A DNA stretch of 64,000 nt from Pseudomonas anguilliseptica (GTDB lineage: Bacteria; Pseudomonadota; Gammaproteobacteria; Pseudomonadales; Pseudomonadaceae), in contig NZ_FNSC01000001.1 of assembly GCF_900105355.1 (NCBI RefSeq), positions 2,790,001-2,854,000 of the forward strand, read 5' to 3'. Under the pieces are notes generated by a model that was given only the letters and a program-made list of their open reading frames with translations, was not told the DNA's origin and searched no databases. Numbering within the stretch: the stretch's first letter is position 1; each line of letters begins with the position of its first letter. Positions 32,043 through 40,674 of the stretch are shown here, in pieces. The position numbers were made by a program, and so were the translations under genes.

Positions 32043-33469
32043 TGGCTGCCAACTATCTACACGGCATTGAAACCCTGGAAGTCGAGCGCGGGCCGCGTGC
32101 CATCCGCGTGGTCAAGTCTGCGGTGATCGCGCTGATTGGTGCTGCGCCGGTTGGGCCGGTGAACACCCTGACGCTGTCGCTGAATGATCGCGATGGTGCC
32201 CAGTTCGGCCCCGAGCTGCCTGGCTTCAGCATTCCGCAGGCACTGGCCGGCATTTATGACTTCGGTGCGGGTACCGTCATCGTGGTCAACGTCCTCGACC
32301 CGGTGATCCACCGCACGGACGTTGTGGCCGAGGCTCGCCAGTTCGGCAACAACGACCGCCTGAAGCTCGGCCATGGTGCGCTGCAGGTGCTAGCGCTCAA
32401 GTCGAATGACGGCAACACCACCTATCAGCTCAACACCGACTACACCCGTGACATGCTCACTGGTGAGGTGGTGCGCAAGCCTGGTGGCAACATCCCGGCG
32501 AATGCCCAGGTCAAGGCTGACTACACCTATGCCGACCCGAGCAAGGTCACCCCGGCCGACATCATTGGCGCGGTGACCATCGCGGGCCTGCGCACCGGCC
32601 TCAAGGCTTTCCCGGATAGCTACAACCTGTTTGGCTTCTTCCCCAAACTGTTCATCGCGCCTGGCTTCTCGACCCTCAACGCGGTCAGCGTTGAGCTGAT
32701 CGCAGCCGCTGAGCAGATGGGCGGCGTGGCTTATATCGACGCGCCTATCGGCACTACGCCGCAGCAGGTACTCGCTGGCCGTGGCCCGCTCGGCAGCATC
32801 AACTTCAACACCAGCAGCGACCGCGTGCGTCTGTGCTACCCGCACGTCAAGGTGTACGACGCCGCCACTGATGGCGAGCGCCTGGAGCCGCTGTCGATCC
32901 GCGCTGCGGGCCTGCGTGCCAGGGTGGACTATGACAAGGGCTACTGGTGGAGCAGCTCCAACCAGGAGCTGGTCGGCGTGATCGGCCTGGAGCGTCCGCT
33001 CACTGCACGGGTTGATGACCCGGACAGCGAGGTCAACCTGCTCAACGAGGCTGGCGTCACCACGGTGTTCAACAGTTTCGGTACCGGCCTGCGGCTGTGG
33101 GGTAACCGCACGGCAGCCTGGCCGACCGTGATCCACATGCGCAACTTCGAGAACGTGCGCCGCACCAAGGATATCGTCGACGAGTCGATCCGCTACAGCT
33201 CGCTGCAGTTCGTTGATATGCCGGTCACCCAGTCGCTGCTCGATAGCGTCACGGAAAGCGTCAACCTGTTCTTCCGCAAGCTTATCGGTGACGGTGCGTT
33301 GCTCGGCGGTGAGTGCTGGTTTGACCCGGCGCGCAACCCGCAGACCGAGCTTGAACTGGGGCATGTGCTGTTCAACTACAAACTGACGGTACCGCTGCCG
33401 TTCGAGCGCGGCACCTTCGAAACCGAGATCACCGGGGAATACCTGGCCAACCTGAAGGGGGCTGCATAA
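32042..33469 (+). CDS. Contractile tail sheath protein (P2 FI-like)
   Basis: A 475-aa protein of the tail sheath family: HGIETLEVERGPRAIRVVKS, VIALIGAAPVG near residues 28-38, and the C-terminal VDESIRYSSLQFVDMPVTQS, LTVPLPFERGTFETEITGEY. It polymerises around the tube and contracts on infection. Its presence shows that the phage is a myovirus, unlike B3 and D3112. Confidence 0.93.
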   Translation: MAANYLHGIETLEVERGPRAIRVVKSAVIALIGAAPVGPVNTLTLSLNDRDGAQFGPELPGFSIPQALAGIYDFGAGTVIVVNVLDPVIHRTDVVAEARQFGNNDRLKLGHGALQVLALKSNDGNTTYQLNTDYTRDMLTGEVVRKPGGNIPANAQVKADYTYADPSKVTPADIIGAVTIAGLRTGLKAFPDSYNLFGFFPKLFIAPGFSTLNAVSVELIAAAEQMGGVAYIDAPIGTTPQQVLAGRGPLGSINFNTSSDRVRLCYPHVKVYDAATDGERLEPLSIRAAGLRARVDYDKGYWWSSSNQELVGVIGLERPLTARVDDPDSEVNLLNEAGVTTVFNSFGTGLRLWGNRTAAWPTVIHMRNFENVRRTKDIVDESIRYSSLQFVDMPVTQSLLDSVTESVNLFFRKLIGDGALLGGECWFDPARNPQTELELGHVLFNYKLTVPLPFERGTFETEITGEYLANLKGAA

Positions 33470-33994
33470 ATGGCAGGCGTAAACGCGCATCGCATCACCA
33501 ACGCCAACCTGTACTTGGACGGGCAAGACTTCTTCGCCAAGTCCGAGGAGATCGAGCTGGGCAGCGTCAAGGCGGTCATGTCCGACTTCCAGGGCCTGGG
33601 TATGGTCGTTCTGATCGAGCTGCCGGACGGCCTAGACAAGTTGGAAGGCAAGATCGTCTGGAACAGCCTGTACAAGGAAGCCGGCAGCAAGCTGGCCAGC
33701 CCCTTCAAGACTGTGCAGCTCCAGTGCCGCAGCAACGTCCAGGTGTTCAACAACGGTGGCCTGGTGGACGAGATCCCGCTGGTTACCCTGATGACCATCA
33801 TGCCCAAGGAATACAACCTGGGCAGCTTCAAGCCGCGTGACCCGTCGAAGTTCGAGACACCGTTCTCAGCCATCTTCGTGCGCCAGCTGCTGAACGGCGA
33901 GGAAGTGCTGCTCCTGGACTACCTGGCCAATATCTTCCGCGTGGGCGGCGAGGATCAATTGGCCAAGTACCGACGCAACATCGGACAGGCATAG
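33470..33994 (+). CDS. Tail tube protein (P2 FII-like)
   Basis: A 174-aa protein (NANLYLDGQDFFAKSEEIEL, KTVQLQCRSNVQVFNNGG, PLVTLMTIMPKEYNLGSFKP). Start is immediately after the sheath stop (TAAATGG). FII hexamers stack to form the inner tube. Last gene of the second late block. Confidence 0.92.
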   Translation: MAGVNAHRITNANLYLDGQDFFAKSEEIELGSVKAVMSDFQGLGMVVLIELPDGLDKLEGKIVWNSLYKEAGSKLASPFKTVQLQCRSNVQVFNNGGLVDEIPLVTLMTIMPKEYNLGSFKPRDPSKFETPFSAIFVRQLLNGEEVLLLDYLANIFRVGGEDQLAKYRRNIGQA

Positions 33995-34034
33995 TTTTAA
34001 CGGATGGGCACGGATGCCCAGGACACGGAAGTCA

Positions 34035-34065
34035 GAAGCCCCGCTTAGTGCGGGGCTTCGCTTTT
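34035..34065 (+). terminator. Rho-independent terminator of late block 2
   Basis: A perfect 10-bp stem GAAGCCCCGC/GCGGGGCTTC with loop TTAGT (34035-34059), then GCTTTT. It sits between the tube gene and a converging small minus-strand gene. Confidence 0.88.
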
Positions 34066-34255
34066 ATCCCTTGCGCTTCAGGGTGCTGATGTAGCCGCGC
34101 AGGTGGGTCAGTGCGGCATGCTCAGGATTGAGTCCGCGCAGCATAGTGCGCCGCTCGCTGCCATCGGGCAGGTAGGTCAGCAGCTCGTCGCCGATCTCGA
34201 TATAGCTGGCCGTATAGGTCTCGCCTTCATGCTCCAGGGTAACGTTTTCTTCCAT
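34064..34255 (-). CDS. Small antisense-strand phage protein (possible moron)
   Basis: A 63-aa protein (MEENVTLEHEGETYTASYIE, LLTYLPDGSERRTMLRGLNP). GGAGG lies 5 bp before ATG 34255. It is beta-rich at the N-terminus and helical and basic at the C-terminus. It reads against the late genes and is boxed in by the tube-gene terminator. No family is recognised. Its start is about 31 bp from the nearest edge of late motif copy 3, which might act both ways. Confidence 0.6.
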   Translation of the reverse strand: MEENVTLEHEGETYTASYIEIGDELLTYLPDGSERRTMLRGLNPEHAALTHLRGYISTLKRKG

Positions 34256-34286
34256 CACAGCCTCCGCGCTGGGTTATGGGCGCTTC

Positions 34287-34306
34287 TCTTTAAACCAGAT
34301 TAAAAG
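34287..34306 (+). promoter_or_regulatory. Late-promoter motif, copy 3 (tail block)
   Basis: TCTTTAAACCAGATTAAAAG with the dyad TTTAA-N6-TTAAA. It precedes the tail chaperone gene (ATG 34386) by 79 bp. Confidence 0.7.
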
Positions 34307-34385
34307 GCAGCGCCAGTGTTAGGCGCGATGCTCAGGGCTCTTACACAGAGCAACCGATCTCATTGATCAACCTGGAGCATAAAGC

Positions 34386-34640
34386 ATGGCCGATAAACCC
34401 AACGTAACTCTCAAGCATCCGTTCACCACCGCTGCTGGCCAGAAAGTCGAGCGGCTGGAATTCCGTCGCCTGACAGTAAAAGACCTGCGTGCAGCCAATG
34501 AACAGGCGTCTGGCAATGCTGCAGTCGAAGAGCTGGTGCTCATGTCGCGCTCGGTCGGGCTTGTCCTGGAAGACCTGGATGCCATGGACATTGCGGACTA
34601 CAAGTCCGCCCAGGAGCAGTTTCGGCTCTTGTCGGATTGA
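34386..34640 (+). CDS. Tail assembly chaperone (P2 gpE-like)
   Basis: An 84-aa protein with the Phage_TAC_7/gpE pattern: VTLKHPFTTAAGQKVERLEF, RRLTVKDLRAANEQ near residues 29-42. It is placed between the tube and the tape measure, where long-tailed phages keep the chaperone that coats the tape measure. GGAG lies upstream of ATG 34386. The downstream E' part is in a different frame. Confidence 0.88.
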   Translation: MADKPNVTLKHPFTTAAGQKVERLEFRRLTVKDLRAANEQASGNAAVEELVLMSRSVGLVLEDLDAMDIADYKSAQEQFRLLSD

Positions 34641-34800
34641 TACCAGCCACCTCGACGAGTGCGAAGCCTTGCTTGCCAGGTGGTTCCGCTTTCAGCCCTC
34701 GGAGATCGAGCAGCTGACAGTAGAACGCTTCCTGACCTGGTGCGAGCAGGCCGAGCAGCAAATCCGCCAGCAAAGCGAAGCCAGCCGTGAGCAACCGTAG
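34489..34800 (+). CDS. E' extension of the tail assembly chaperone, in the +1/-2 frame
   Basis: The meaningful part is about 34636-34800 (HLDECEALLARWFRFQPSEI, EQLTVERFLTWCEQAEQQIR), which resembles the P2 GpE family. The frame is open from 34479, overlaps gene E, and has no good ATG near its real start. So it is probably made as a fusion with E by ribosomal frameshift. P2 uses a -1 shift, but here the frames differ by +1 (or -2), and I cannot point to a slippery site. The start coordinate is only the first ATG in frame. Confidence 0.6.
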   Translation: MQPMNRRLAMLQSKSWCSCRARSGLSWKTWMPWTLRTTSPPRSSFGSCRIDTSHLDECEALLARWFRFQPSEIEQLTVERFLTWCEQAEQQIRQQSEASREQP

Positions 34801-37177
34801 CCTTAGAGTAGGTCTAGAGATCGGCGCATCCGCCCGTGGGGTTCTTCCCCTGCTGGGCGGGGTGCGCCGCACCCTGACGGGCCTTGGTGACACGGCCAGC
34901 AAGCTGACTCGCCAGCATGCCGAGCTGGGAGCCTCGATCCAGCGCAACCTCGGTACGCTGGCACCCAGTACCGTCGCGGCGCTCAACCGCGACTATGTTC
35001 GCCTTGGGCAAACCCTCGACACCGTTCGCCGCAAGCAAGAGCAACTCACGGCCCGCCTGGCGCGGCGTGATCAGCTGCGCAATCAACGCGCCGAGTTGCG
35101 CTCCGGTGTGCTGGAGACCGTTGCTATCGGGGCCAGCGCGGCGCTGCCGGTCAAGCTGGCCATCGACTATGAGTCGGCCATGGCCGATGTGAAGAAGGTG
35201 GTCGACTTCGACACTCCGGATGGCTTCGTCAAGCTCGGCGATGAACTCCTCAAGATGACCCGCACCTTGCCTTTGGCCGCTTCAGAGCTGGCAGCCATTG
35301 CCGCCAGTGGTGGTCAGCTGGGTGTTGCAGCGGCGGATATTCCCAAGTTCACCGAGACCGTGGCGAAGATGTCCACGGCCTTCGACATGGCCGCCGAGGA
35401 AGCCGGTGACTCGATGGCCAAGCTGGCCAACGTGTACCAGATCCCGATCTCGCAGATCGGTCGCATTGGCGATGCGATCAACCACCTGTCCAACGCCTCG
35501 CCGGCCAAGGCGCGCGATATCGTCCAGGGCTTGAATCGGGTGGGTGGTGTAGCCAAGCAGTTCGGCCTGGTCGAGACCCAGGCCGCAGCCTTGGTGAATG
35601 CCTTTGTCAGTTTGGGCAAGCCGCCCGAGGTGGCCGGTACCGCCATCAACGGCATGTTGGCGAAGCTGGCCACGGCCGATAAGCAGCCGAAGAAGTTCCA
35701 GCGTGCCCTGCAGGAAATGGGTATGACGGCCGAGGGGTTGAAAGCCTCCATTGCCCAGGATGCGCAGGGCGCACTGACCAGCTTCCTGAACACCCTGAGC
35801 AAGGTGCCGAAAGCCGATCAGATGGGCGTCCTGGTCGATCTGTTCGGCCTGGAGTACGCCGATGATGTGGCGGTGCTGGCAGGCTCGATGGATACCTACG
35901 CCAAGTCCCTGGCACTGGTGAACAAGTCCTCGAACTACGAAGGTTCGATGGAGAAGGAACTCCAGGCTCGGGCCGAAACAACCGAGAACAATCTGCGGTT
36001 GCTCAAAAACAGCATGGTCGAGTTGGGGGTGAATGTCGGTGCCGCGTTACTCCCATCACTGAATAGCCTGGTTGATACGCTCAAGCCAATGATTTGGGGC
36101 TTTTCAACCTGGGCAAAAGAGAACCCCGAGGTCGTCAGCGGCGTGATCAAGCTGGTGGCCGGAGCTGTTGCGCTGAAGTTGGGCGTTGTCGGCCTGTCTT
36201 ACGGGTTGAGCCTGGGAGCTTCTGGCCTGAACGGAGTGGGCATCGCGATCTCGCTGCTGTCCGGCAAGTTCACCATGATGCGCGCCATGCTGTTGCTGGG
36301 CGGCCGTCTTGGCCCATTCATCACCGGGCTTAGCCTGTTGCGTGGCGGGGCGATGCGGCTTGCGCCTGCACTTGGTATGGCGCGCACGGCGGTGCTCTGG
36401 CTGGGCCGCGCACTTCTGATGAACCCCATCGGCCTGCTGATCACCGGCATCGCTCTGGGGGCCTACCTGATCTACCGCTACTGGGAGCCGATCAAGGGCT
36501 TCTTCGGCGGGCTGTGGACGGAGATCAAGGCCGGTTTCAGCGGTGGCCTGACGGGCATCCTCGGCCTGCTGGTCAACTTCAGCCCGCTGGGCCTGTTCTA
36601 CCGGGCGTTCAGCGGTGTCATGAATTACTTCGGGATCGAGCTGCCGGGCAAATTCACCGACTTCGGCGGCATGCTGATCAGCGGCCTGGTCAATGGCATT
36701 ACGGCGAAGCTCAGCTCTGCCAAGGAAACGGTCGTCGGGTTCGGCAGTGACGTGGCTGGCTGGTTCAAGAGTACTTTGGGTATCCAGAGTCCAAGCCGAG
36801 TCTTCATGGCTGCCGGAGCCAACGTCTCCGAAGGTGCTGCGATTGGTATCACCGCCAAGCGGGGGTTGGTCAAGCGTGCCGCCTTGGGAATGGCAGCCGC
36901 GACTGCAGTCAGCCTTGCCACCCCGCAACTGGCTGCAGCCGAGGGGCCAGCTGCAACTGCAAGTCGCGTGGCCAACCTGGCACGAAGCGTTGGCCCTGCA
37001 GCTCTGTCAGGCCAAGCCAGTGGCGGCATCACCATCCACTACGCCCCGAAGATCACCGTCCAGGGCGGCGGCCCTGGTACTCAGGAGGCTGTCCAGCAGG
37101 CCCTGCAGCTATCGCGTAATGACCTGGAGAAATTGATGCGTGAAGTCATCGCCGATCAACAGCGGAGGGCCTTCTGA
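34787..37177 (+). CDS. Tail tape measure protein
   Basis: A 796-aa protein starting at GTG 34787 inside the E' gene. It has an N-terminal coiled coil (YVRLGQTLDTVRRKQEQLTA), then the TP901-type core (FDMAAEEAGDSMAKLANVYQ, LVNAFVSLGKPPEVAGTAIN). Several hydrophobic segments follow at residues 440-590 and a LGIQSPSRVFMAAG motif near residue 660. It sets tail length and leads DNA ejection. At about 3 residues per 0.45 nm this suits a mid-length myovirus tail. Confidence 0.93.
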   Translation: MSNRSLRVGLEIGASARGVLPLLGGVRRTLTGLGDTASKLTRQHAELGASIQRNLGTLAPSTVAALNRDYVRLGQTLDTVRRKQEQLTARLARRDQLRNQRAELRSGVLETVAIGASAALPVKLAIDYESAMADVKKVVDFDTPDGFVKLGDELLKMTRTLPLAASELAAIAASGGQLGVAAADIPKFTETVAKMSTAFDMAAEEAGDSMAKLANVYQIPISQIGRIGDAINHLSNASPAKARDIVQGLNRVGGVAKQFGLVETQAAALVNAFVSLGKPPEVAGTAINGMLAKLATADKQPKKFQRALQEMGMTAEGLKASIAQDAQGALTSFLNTLSKVPKADQMGVLVDLFGLEYADDVAVLAGSMDTYAKSLALVNKSSNYEGSMEKELQARAETTENNLRLLKNSMVELGVNVGAALLPSLNSLVDTLKPMIWGFSTWAKENPEVVSGVIKLVAGAVALKLGVVGLSYGLSLGASGLNGVGIAISLLSGKFTMMRAMLLLGGRLGPFITGLSLLRGGAMRLAPALGMARTAVLWLGRALLMNPIGLLITGIALGAYLIYRYWEPIKGFFGGLWTEIKAGFSGGLTGILGLLVNFSPLGLFYRAFSGVMNYFGIELPGKFTDFGGMLISGLVNGITAKLSSAKETVVGFGSDVAGWFKSTLGIQSPSRVFMAAGANVSEGAAIGITAKRGLVKRAALGMAAATAVSLATPQLAAAEGPAATASRVANLARSVGPAALSGQASGGITIHYAPKITVQGGGPGTQEAVQQALQLSRNDLEKLMREVIADQQRRAF

Positions 37178-38238
37178 TGTGGGCAGTACTCGGCGATATC
37201 GAGTTCGAGGTGAAGTATCACCCCGGCCGGCAGGATGAGCGCTCAGCCGCGGACTACGCCCAGCATGCGTTGATCCAGGGTAAGCCGCGCTTGGAGTGGG
37301 TAGGCGACAGCCTCGACGAGCTGACCCTGGAGCTGACCCTGCACTCAATGCTGGTCGACCCCGAGCTGCAGATCCGTCGCCTGAAGGAGGCCAAGAGCGC
37401 CCACGAGCCGCTGCCCTATGTGCTGGGCTCAGGTGACTATCGCGGGATCTACCTGCTCACCGAGGTGTCGGTCACCACCCGCAAGACAGATCCTCAGGGC
37501 CGGTTGGTCTCGGCCACGGTGAGCCTCAACCTGCTGGAGTACTCCGGTAAATACACCAAGCCGCTACCACGGCCGAGGGCGTTGGTGTCCAACCTGGCCG
37601 CCAACCCGATGGCCCGCGTGGGCGGTGCAGCGCCTGCGCTAGTTACTCCCACGCAGAAAGTGCTGGGCTTGGCCAAGACTGCTGCGAACTACCTGCAGGC
37701 TGGAGTAGAGGCCTTCAACTTCGTGAAAACCCTGCGTGATAACCCACTCGCCATGCTTGGACAGGCTCCGCGTCTGCTTGGGCTGGCTGGGCAAGCGCTT
37801 GCCCCACTCCAGGGGTTGCAGAGTGCTGCAGCCGAGATGCTCGCCAGTGGTGCTGACCTTGTGGCCATGGGCAGCAATGTGATCGGTGATGCTCGCCAGG
37901 CTGTGGAAATGGTTCAGAGCCTTCGTGATAACCCGTTGGCGCTGCTCGATCAGGCTCCGCAGCTGCTCGGCCGGATCAGCCAGGGCTTGCCGCTGGACGG
38001 GCTGCAAAATTCTGCCGCCAGTTTGCTAACCGGGGGCAGCGACTTGTTGAAGCTTGGGGTTGATGCCGCTGGTGACGTGCAGCGGGCGGTAGCCGCTTTT
38101 AATCCGCTGTCCGTAGATAGCGTGGTTGGAAAGGTCGACTACGCCTCCAGTCAAATGCAGCTCGCCGTGAACCGGTTGGATGCCAGCTCTACACGCCTGG
38201 CCAGCCTGGCTGTCAATGTGATTACCAGGAGGGCATGA
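37177..38238 (+). CDS. Tail protein U (P2 gpU-like) with a duplicated C-terminal extension
   Basis: A 353-aa protein. Residues 1-130 are the gpU fold (MWAVLGDIEFEVKYHPG, LEWVGDSLDELTLELTLHSM, GIYLLTEVSVTTRKTDPQG), which in P2 caps the tail end. P2 gpU has about 159 aa. Here a second half of about 190 aa contains two tandem copies of a helical unit beginning LRDNPLAMLGQAPRLLG (about residue 185) and LRDNPLALLDQAPQLLG (about residue 250). The repeat may be a helical collar or spacer; its function is unknown. Confidence 0.85.
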   Translation: MWAVLGDIEFEVKYHPGRQDERSAADYAQHALIQGKPRLEWVGDSLDELTLELTLHSMLVDPELQIRRLKEAKSAHEPLPYVLGSGDYRGIYLLTEVSVTTRKTDPQGRLVSATVSLNLLEYSGKYTKPLPRPRALVSNLAANPMARVGGAAPALVTPTQKVLGLAKTAANYLQAGVEAFNFVKTLRDNPLAMLGQAPRLLGLAGQALAPLQGLQSAAAEMLASGADLVAMGSNVIGDARQAVEMVQSLRDNPLALLDQAPQLLGRISQGLPLDGLQNSAASLLTGGSDLLKLGVDAAGDVQRAVAAFNPLSVDSVVGKVDYASSQMQLAVNRLDASSTRLASLAVNVITRRA

Positions 38239-38239
38239 C

Positions 38240-38455
38240 ATGGCAGGCGAATACCTAACCCACACCACCGTTGAGGGGGAGCGCTGGGATCAACTGGCCT
38301 ACACCTACTACGGCGATGCCATGCGCTACGAGCCGATTGTCCGCGCCAACCTGCAGGTGCCCATGACCCGTGCGCTGCCGGCCGGGCTGACCCTACGCAT
38401 TCCGGTGCTCGACGCCGTACCCAGCAGCGAGGATCTGCCGCCGTGGTTCAAGTGA
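38240..38455 (+). CDS. Tail protein X (P2 gpX-like, LysM-type)
   Basis: A 71-aa protein (YLTHTTVEGERWDQLAYTYY, GDAMRYEPIVRANLQV, LPAGLTLRIPVLD), the Phage_tail_X pattern, a LysM-like fold. It belongs to the tail end or baseplate between U and D, the P2 gene order. Confidence 0.9.
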   Translation: MAGEYLTHTTVEGERWDQLAYTYYGDAMRYEPIVRANLQVPMTRALPAGLTLRIPVLDAVPSSEDLPPWFK

Positions 38456-39549
38456 CCGACATTCCTGGCCGCGACACAGCCGAACCAACCGTCTGGCGCA
38501 TTGGCTACCAGGGCCGCGACCTCACGGCTGACCTCGCGCCCTATGTGTTGGGCGTGACCTGGACGGACTACCTCAGCGGCCAGTCCGACGAGATCAGCAT
38601 CGAGCTGGAGGACGTGGACGGTAAATGGCTCACTACCTGGTACCCGATCAAGGGTGATGCCCTGACCCTAAGCATGACCTACCCAGGACAGGCACCGCTG
38701 AACTGCGGCAGCTTTGAGGTGGACGAGATCAACACCAGCGGCCCGCCCTCGGTGGTGGTCATGCGCGGGCTGTCTGCAGGTGTCAGCAAGGGCGTGCGCA
38801 CCCGCAAGGGCTATGCCTACGAGAACACCACGCTGGCCGAGATCGCCGCCCAGGTGGCCAAGCGCAACAAGTTCGAGCTGGTGGGCGAGATCAAGCCCCT
38901 GCAGATCGACCGTATCACCCAGTTCCAGGAGCGCGACCTGGCCTTTATCACCCGCGTGGGCCGCCAGTACGGCTACGCAGTCAAGCTGCGTGAGAACAAG
39001 CTGATCTTCACTGCCATGGCTGGTCTGCGCGATGGCGCGCCAGTACGCACGATCAGCCGCAAGGAATGCAGCCGCTACGACCTCAAGGACAAGATCAAGG
39101 ACGTGTTCCGCACGGCCAAGAACACCCACCACGACCCTGATACCCAGAAGACCATCAGCAGCCAGGCGCATGACACCCGCGCCCCGGATAGCCAGGTGGG
39201 TATGGAGACCAGCGCCGACGAGCTGCGTATCAACCAGCGTGCACCAGACGCCGACAGCGCCCAAGCCCAGGCCGATGCAGCCCTGGGCGAGGCCAATGAC
39301 GAGCGTGCCGGTGGCAGCCTTAGCCTGCCAGCCGACCGCCGCCTGGTAGCGGGTGCTGTGGTGACCCTGGACACCAGCTGGGGGCGCATGGCCGGTGACT
39401 ACCTGATCAACCAGGCCCGCCACAACAAGCGCCGCAGCAGCGGTACCACGGCCGATATCGAGATCCGTCGGGTTACGCCTGCGCCGGTACCGCTAATGCC
39501 TGCCCTGGCCGGTGAGCCCACCCAGGCCAGCAACGAGGCAACCGCATGA
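38452..39549 (+). CDS. Baseplate hub / late control protein D (P2 gpD-like)
   Basis: A 365-aa protein of the Phage_GPD family, equivalent to the gp27-type hub. Marks are YVLGVTWTDYLSGQSDEISI, LTTWYPIKGDALTL and FQERDLAFITRVGRQYGYAV near residues 155-175. I chose GTG 38452, which overlaps the X stop by 4 bp (GTGA); GTG 38443 is an alternative. It ends in an ATGA overlap with V. Confidence 0.9.
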   Translation: MTDIPGRDTAEPTVWRIGYQGRDLTADLAPYVLGVTWTDYLSGQSDEISIELEDVDGKWLTTWYPIKGDALTLSMTYPGQAPLNCGSFEVDEINTSGPPSVVVMRGLSAGVSKGVRTRKGYAYENTTLAEIAAQVAKRNKFELVGEIKPLQIDRITQFQERDLAFITRVGRQYGYAVKLRENKLIFTAMAGLRDGAPVRTISRKECSRYDLKDKIKDVFRTAKNTHHDPDTQKTISSQAHDTRAPDSQVGMETSADELRINQRAPDADSAQAQADAALGEANDERAGGSLSLPADRRLVAGAVVTLDTSWGRMAGDYLINQARHNKRRSSGTTADIEIRRVTPAPVPLMPALAGEPTQASNEATA

Positions 39550-40145
39550 GGCGTGAAGAACTGGATGGCTTGCAGTTTGGCTTAGTCAGCTCGGTGGACT
39601 ATCTCAGCTGCCGGGTGAAAGTAAGCCTGGAAGAGTTCGAGGGGCTGGAGACCTGGTGGTTAAAGGTGCCGCAGCGGCACACCAAGGCCACCAAGAGCCG
39701 TCCGCTGATGCCGGAGATGGGCGAGCAGGTGGCGGTGCTGCTGCAGCGTGATGGCGTCAACGGGGTGGTGCTGGGCGGCATCTACTCGACTGCCGAGCCA
39801 CCGCCAGTAACGGATAAGGACACCCACTACCTGCGCTTCAGCGACGGCACGATCCTCACCTATGACCGGGCGACCCACGCCCTGGTAGTGGACTGTGTCG
39901 GCAGCGCCCTGGTGAAGACGGCCAAGACAGTCACTGTCCAGGCCGGTCAGCCGGTGCTGGTGGTAGCGCCCAGAGTGACCCTGGACACCCCGGAGACCAT
40001 CGTGACCGGCAGCCTGCAGGTTGCCGGGACGGTCGCGATCACTGGGGGCGTCACCCTGGCAGCTGGCCTGCAGGCTGTTGGTGACATCCAGACCCAGGGC
40101 AAGGTGCTGGATCAGGGCGGGAACTCGAACCACCACAGCCATTAA
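39546..40145 (+). CDS. Baseplate spike protein V (P2 gpV-like)
   Basis: A 199-aa protein. The OB-fold comes first (LQFGLVSSVDYLSCRVKVSL, MPEMGEQVAVLLQRDGVNGV), followed by a beta-helical spike (TLDTPETIVTGSLQVAGTVA, ITGGVTLAAGLQAVGDIQTQ). It ends in NSNHHSH, an HxH-type tip that binds an iron ion in P2 V. It pierces the outer membrane. Last gene of the third late block. Confidence 0.9.
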   Translation: MRREELDGLQFGLVSSVDYLSCRVKVSLEEFEGLETWWLKVPQRHTKATKSRPLMPEMGEQVAVLLQRDGVNGVVLGGIYSTAEPPPVTDKDTHYLRFSDGTILTYDRATHALVVDCVGSALVKTAKTVTVQAGQPVLVVAPRVTLDTPETIVTGSLQVAGTVAITGGVTLAAGLQAVGDIQTQGKVLDQGGNSNHHSH

Positions 40146-40194
40146 CGTTTGGTGTGAGCGGAGGCTACCGGCTTTCTGGGTAGACACACTCTCC

Positions 40195-40584
40195 TCAGTA
40201 AAGCCATTCGGCCCGGCAAATGTATCCACCTGCGATAGCGAAAAGCATGGAAACAAGGCCGGCGAGAAGAGCGATAAATGCTCCACGAATATGTTTAGCG
40301 TCTCGCCCGTCCCCAGGCCGATTCCAGTTGGTCACCATCTTTAATGTCAACCACCCGATCATGGCGGTAGCAGTTCCGGATAGATTCAAAGCAACGGCGA
40401 CCGTAAAAAACAACCGCTCAATTGCGCCAGTCAACCATGACGGTATGGAGCGGAGGGTACCCTCAGTTTCGGATTCCTTCTGAATTCTCAGGTACCTCTC
40501 CAAACCAATGATGAATAGCCAAGTTACAACGCCGCCGATGATGACGGATACGCCAAGTCCAGTGAGCCACCACTCTATTCTCAC
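40195..40584 (-). CDS. Multi-span membrane protein on the opposite strand (probable moron)
   Basis: A 129-aa protein with at least three membrane segments (LTGLGVSVIIGGVVTWLFII near residues 7-26, LFFTVAVALNLSGTATAMIG near 58-77, AFIALLAGLVSMLFAIAGGY near 103-122). The region looks richer in A and T than the tail genes. A sigma-70-like promoter on the minus strand (TTGTCA-17 bp-TACGAG) is just upstream, so it could be expressed in the lysogen. Small phage membrane proteins in this place often block superinfection, which is an inference here. Confidence 0.65.
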   Translation of the reverse strand: MRIEWWLTGLGVSVIIGGVVTWLFIIGLERYLRIQKESETEGTLRSIPSWLTGAIERLFFTVAVALNLSGTATAMIGWLTLKMVTNWNRPGDGRDAKHIRGAFIALLAGLVSMLFAIAGGYICRAEWLY

Positions 40585-40593
40585 AGTCAGTAC

Positions 40594-40622
40594 CTCGTAT
40601 GATCGAGCAGGAAGCCTGACAA
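40594..40622 (-). promoter_or_regulatory. Putative sigma-70 promoter of the membrane-protein moron
   Basis: Minus strand: TTGTCA at 40622-40617, 17-bp spacer, TACGAG at 40599-40594. It would start transcription a few bases before the ATG at 40584. It lies back to back with late motif copy 4. Confidence 0.45.
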
Positions 40623-40674
40623 GTAGCGGTTATCTGCCATATGGTGAGTCGCTTTACAGTGCCAGGCGCGGTCA

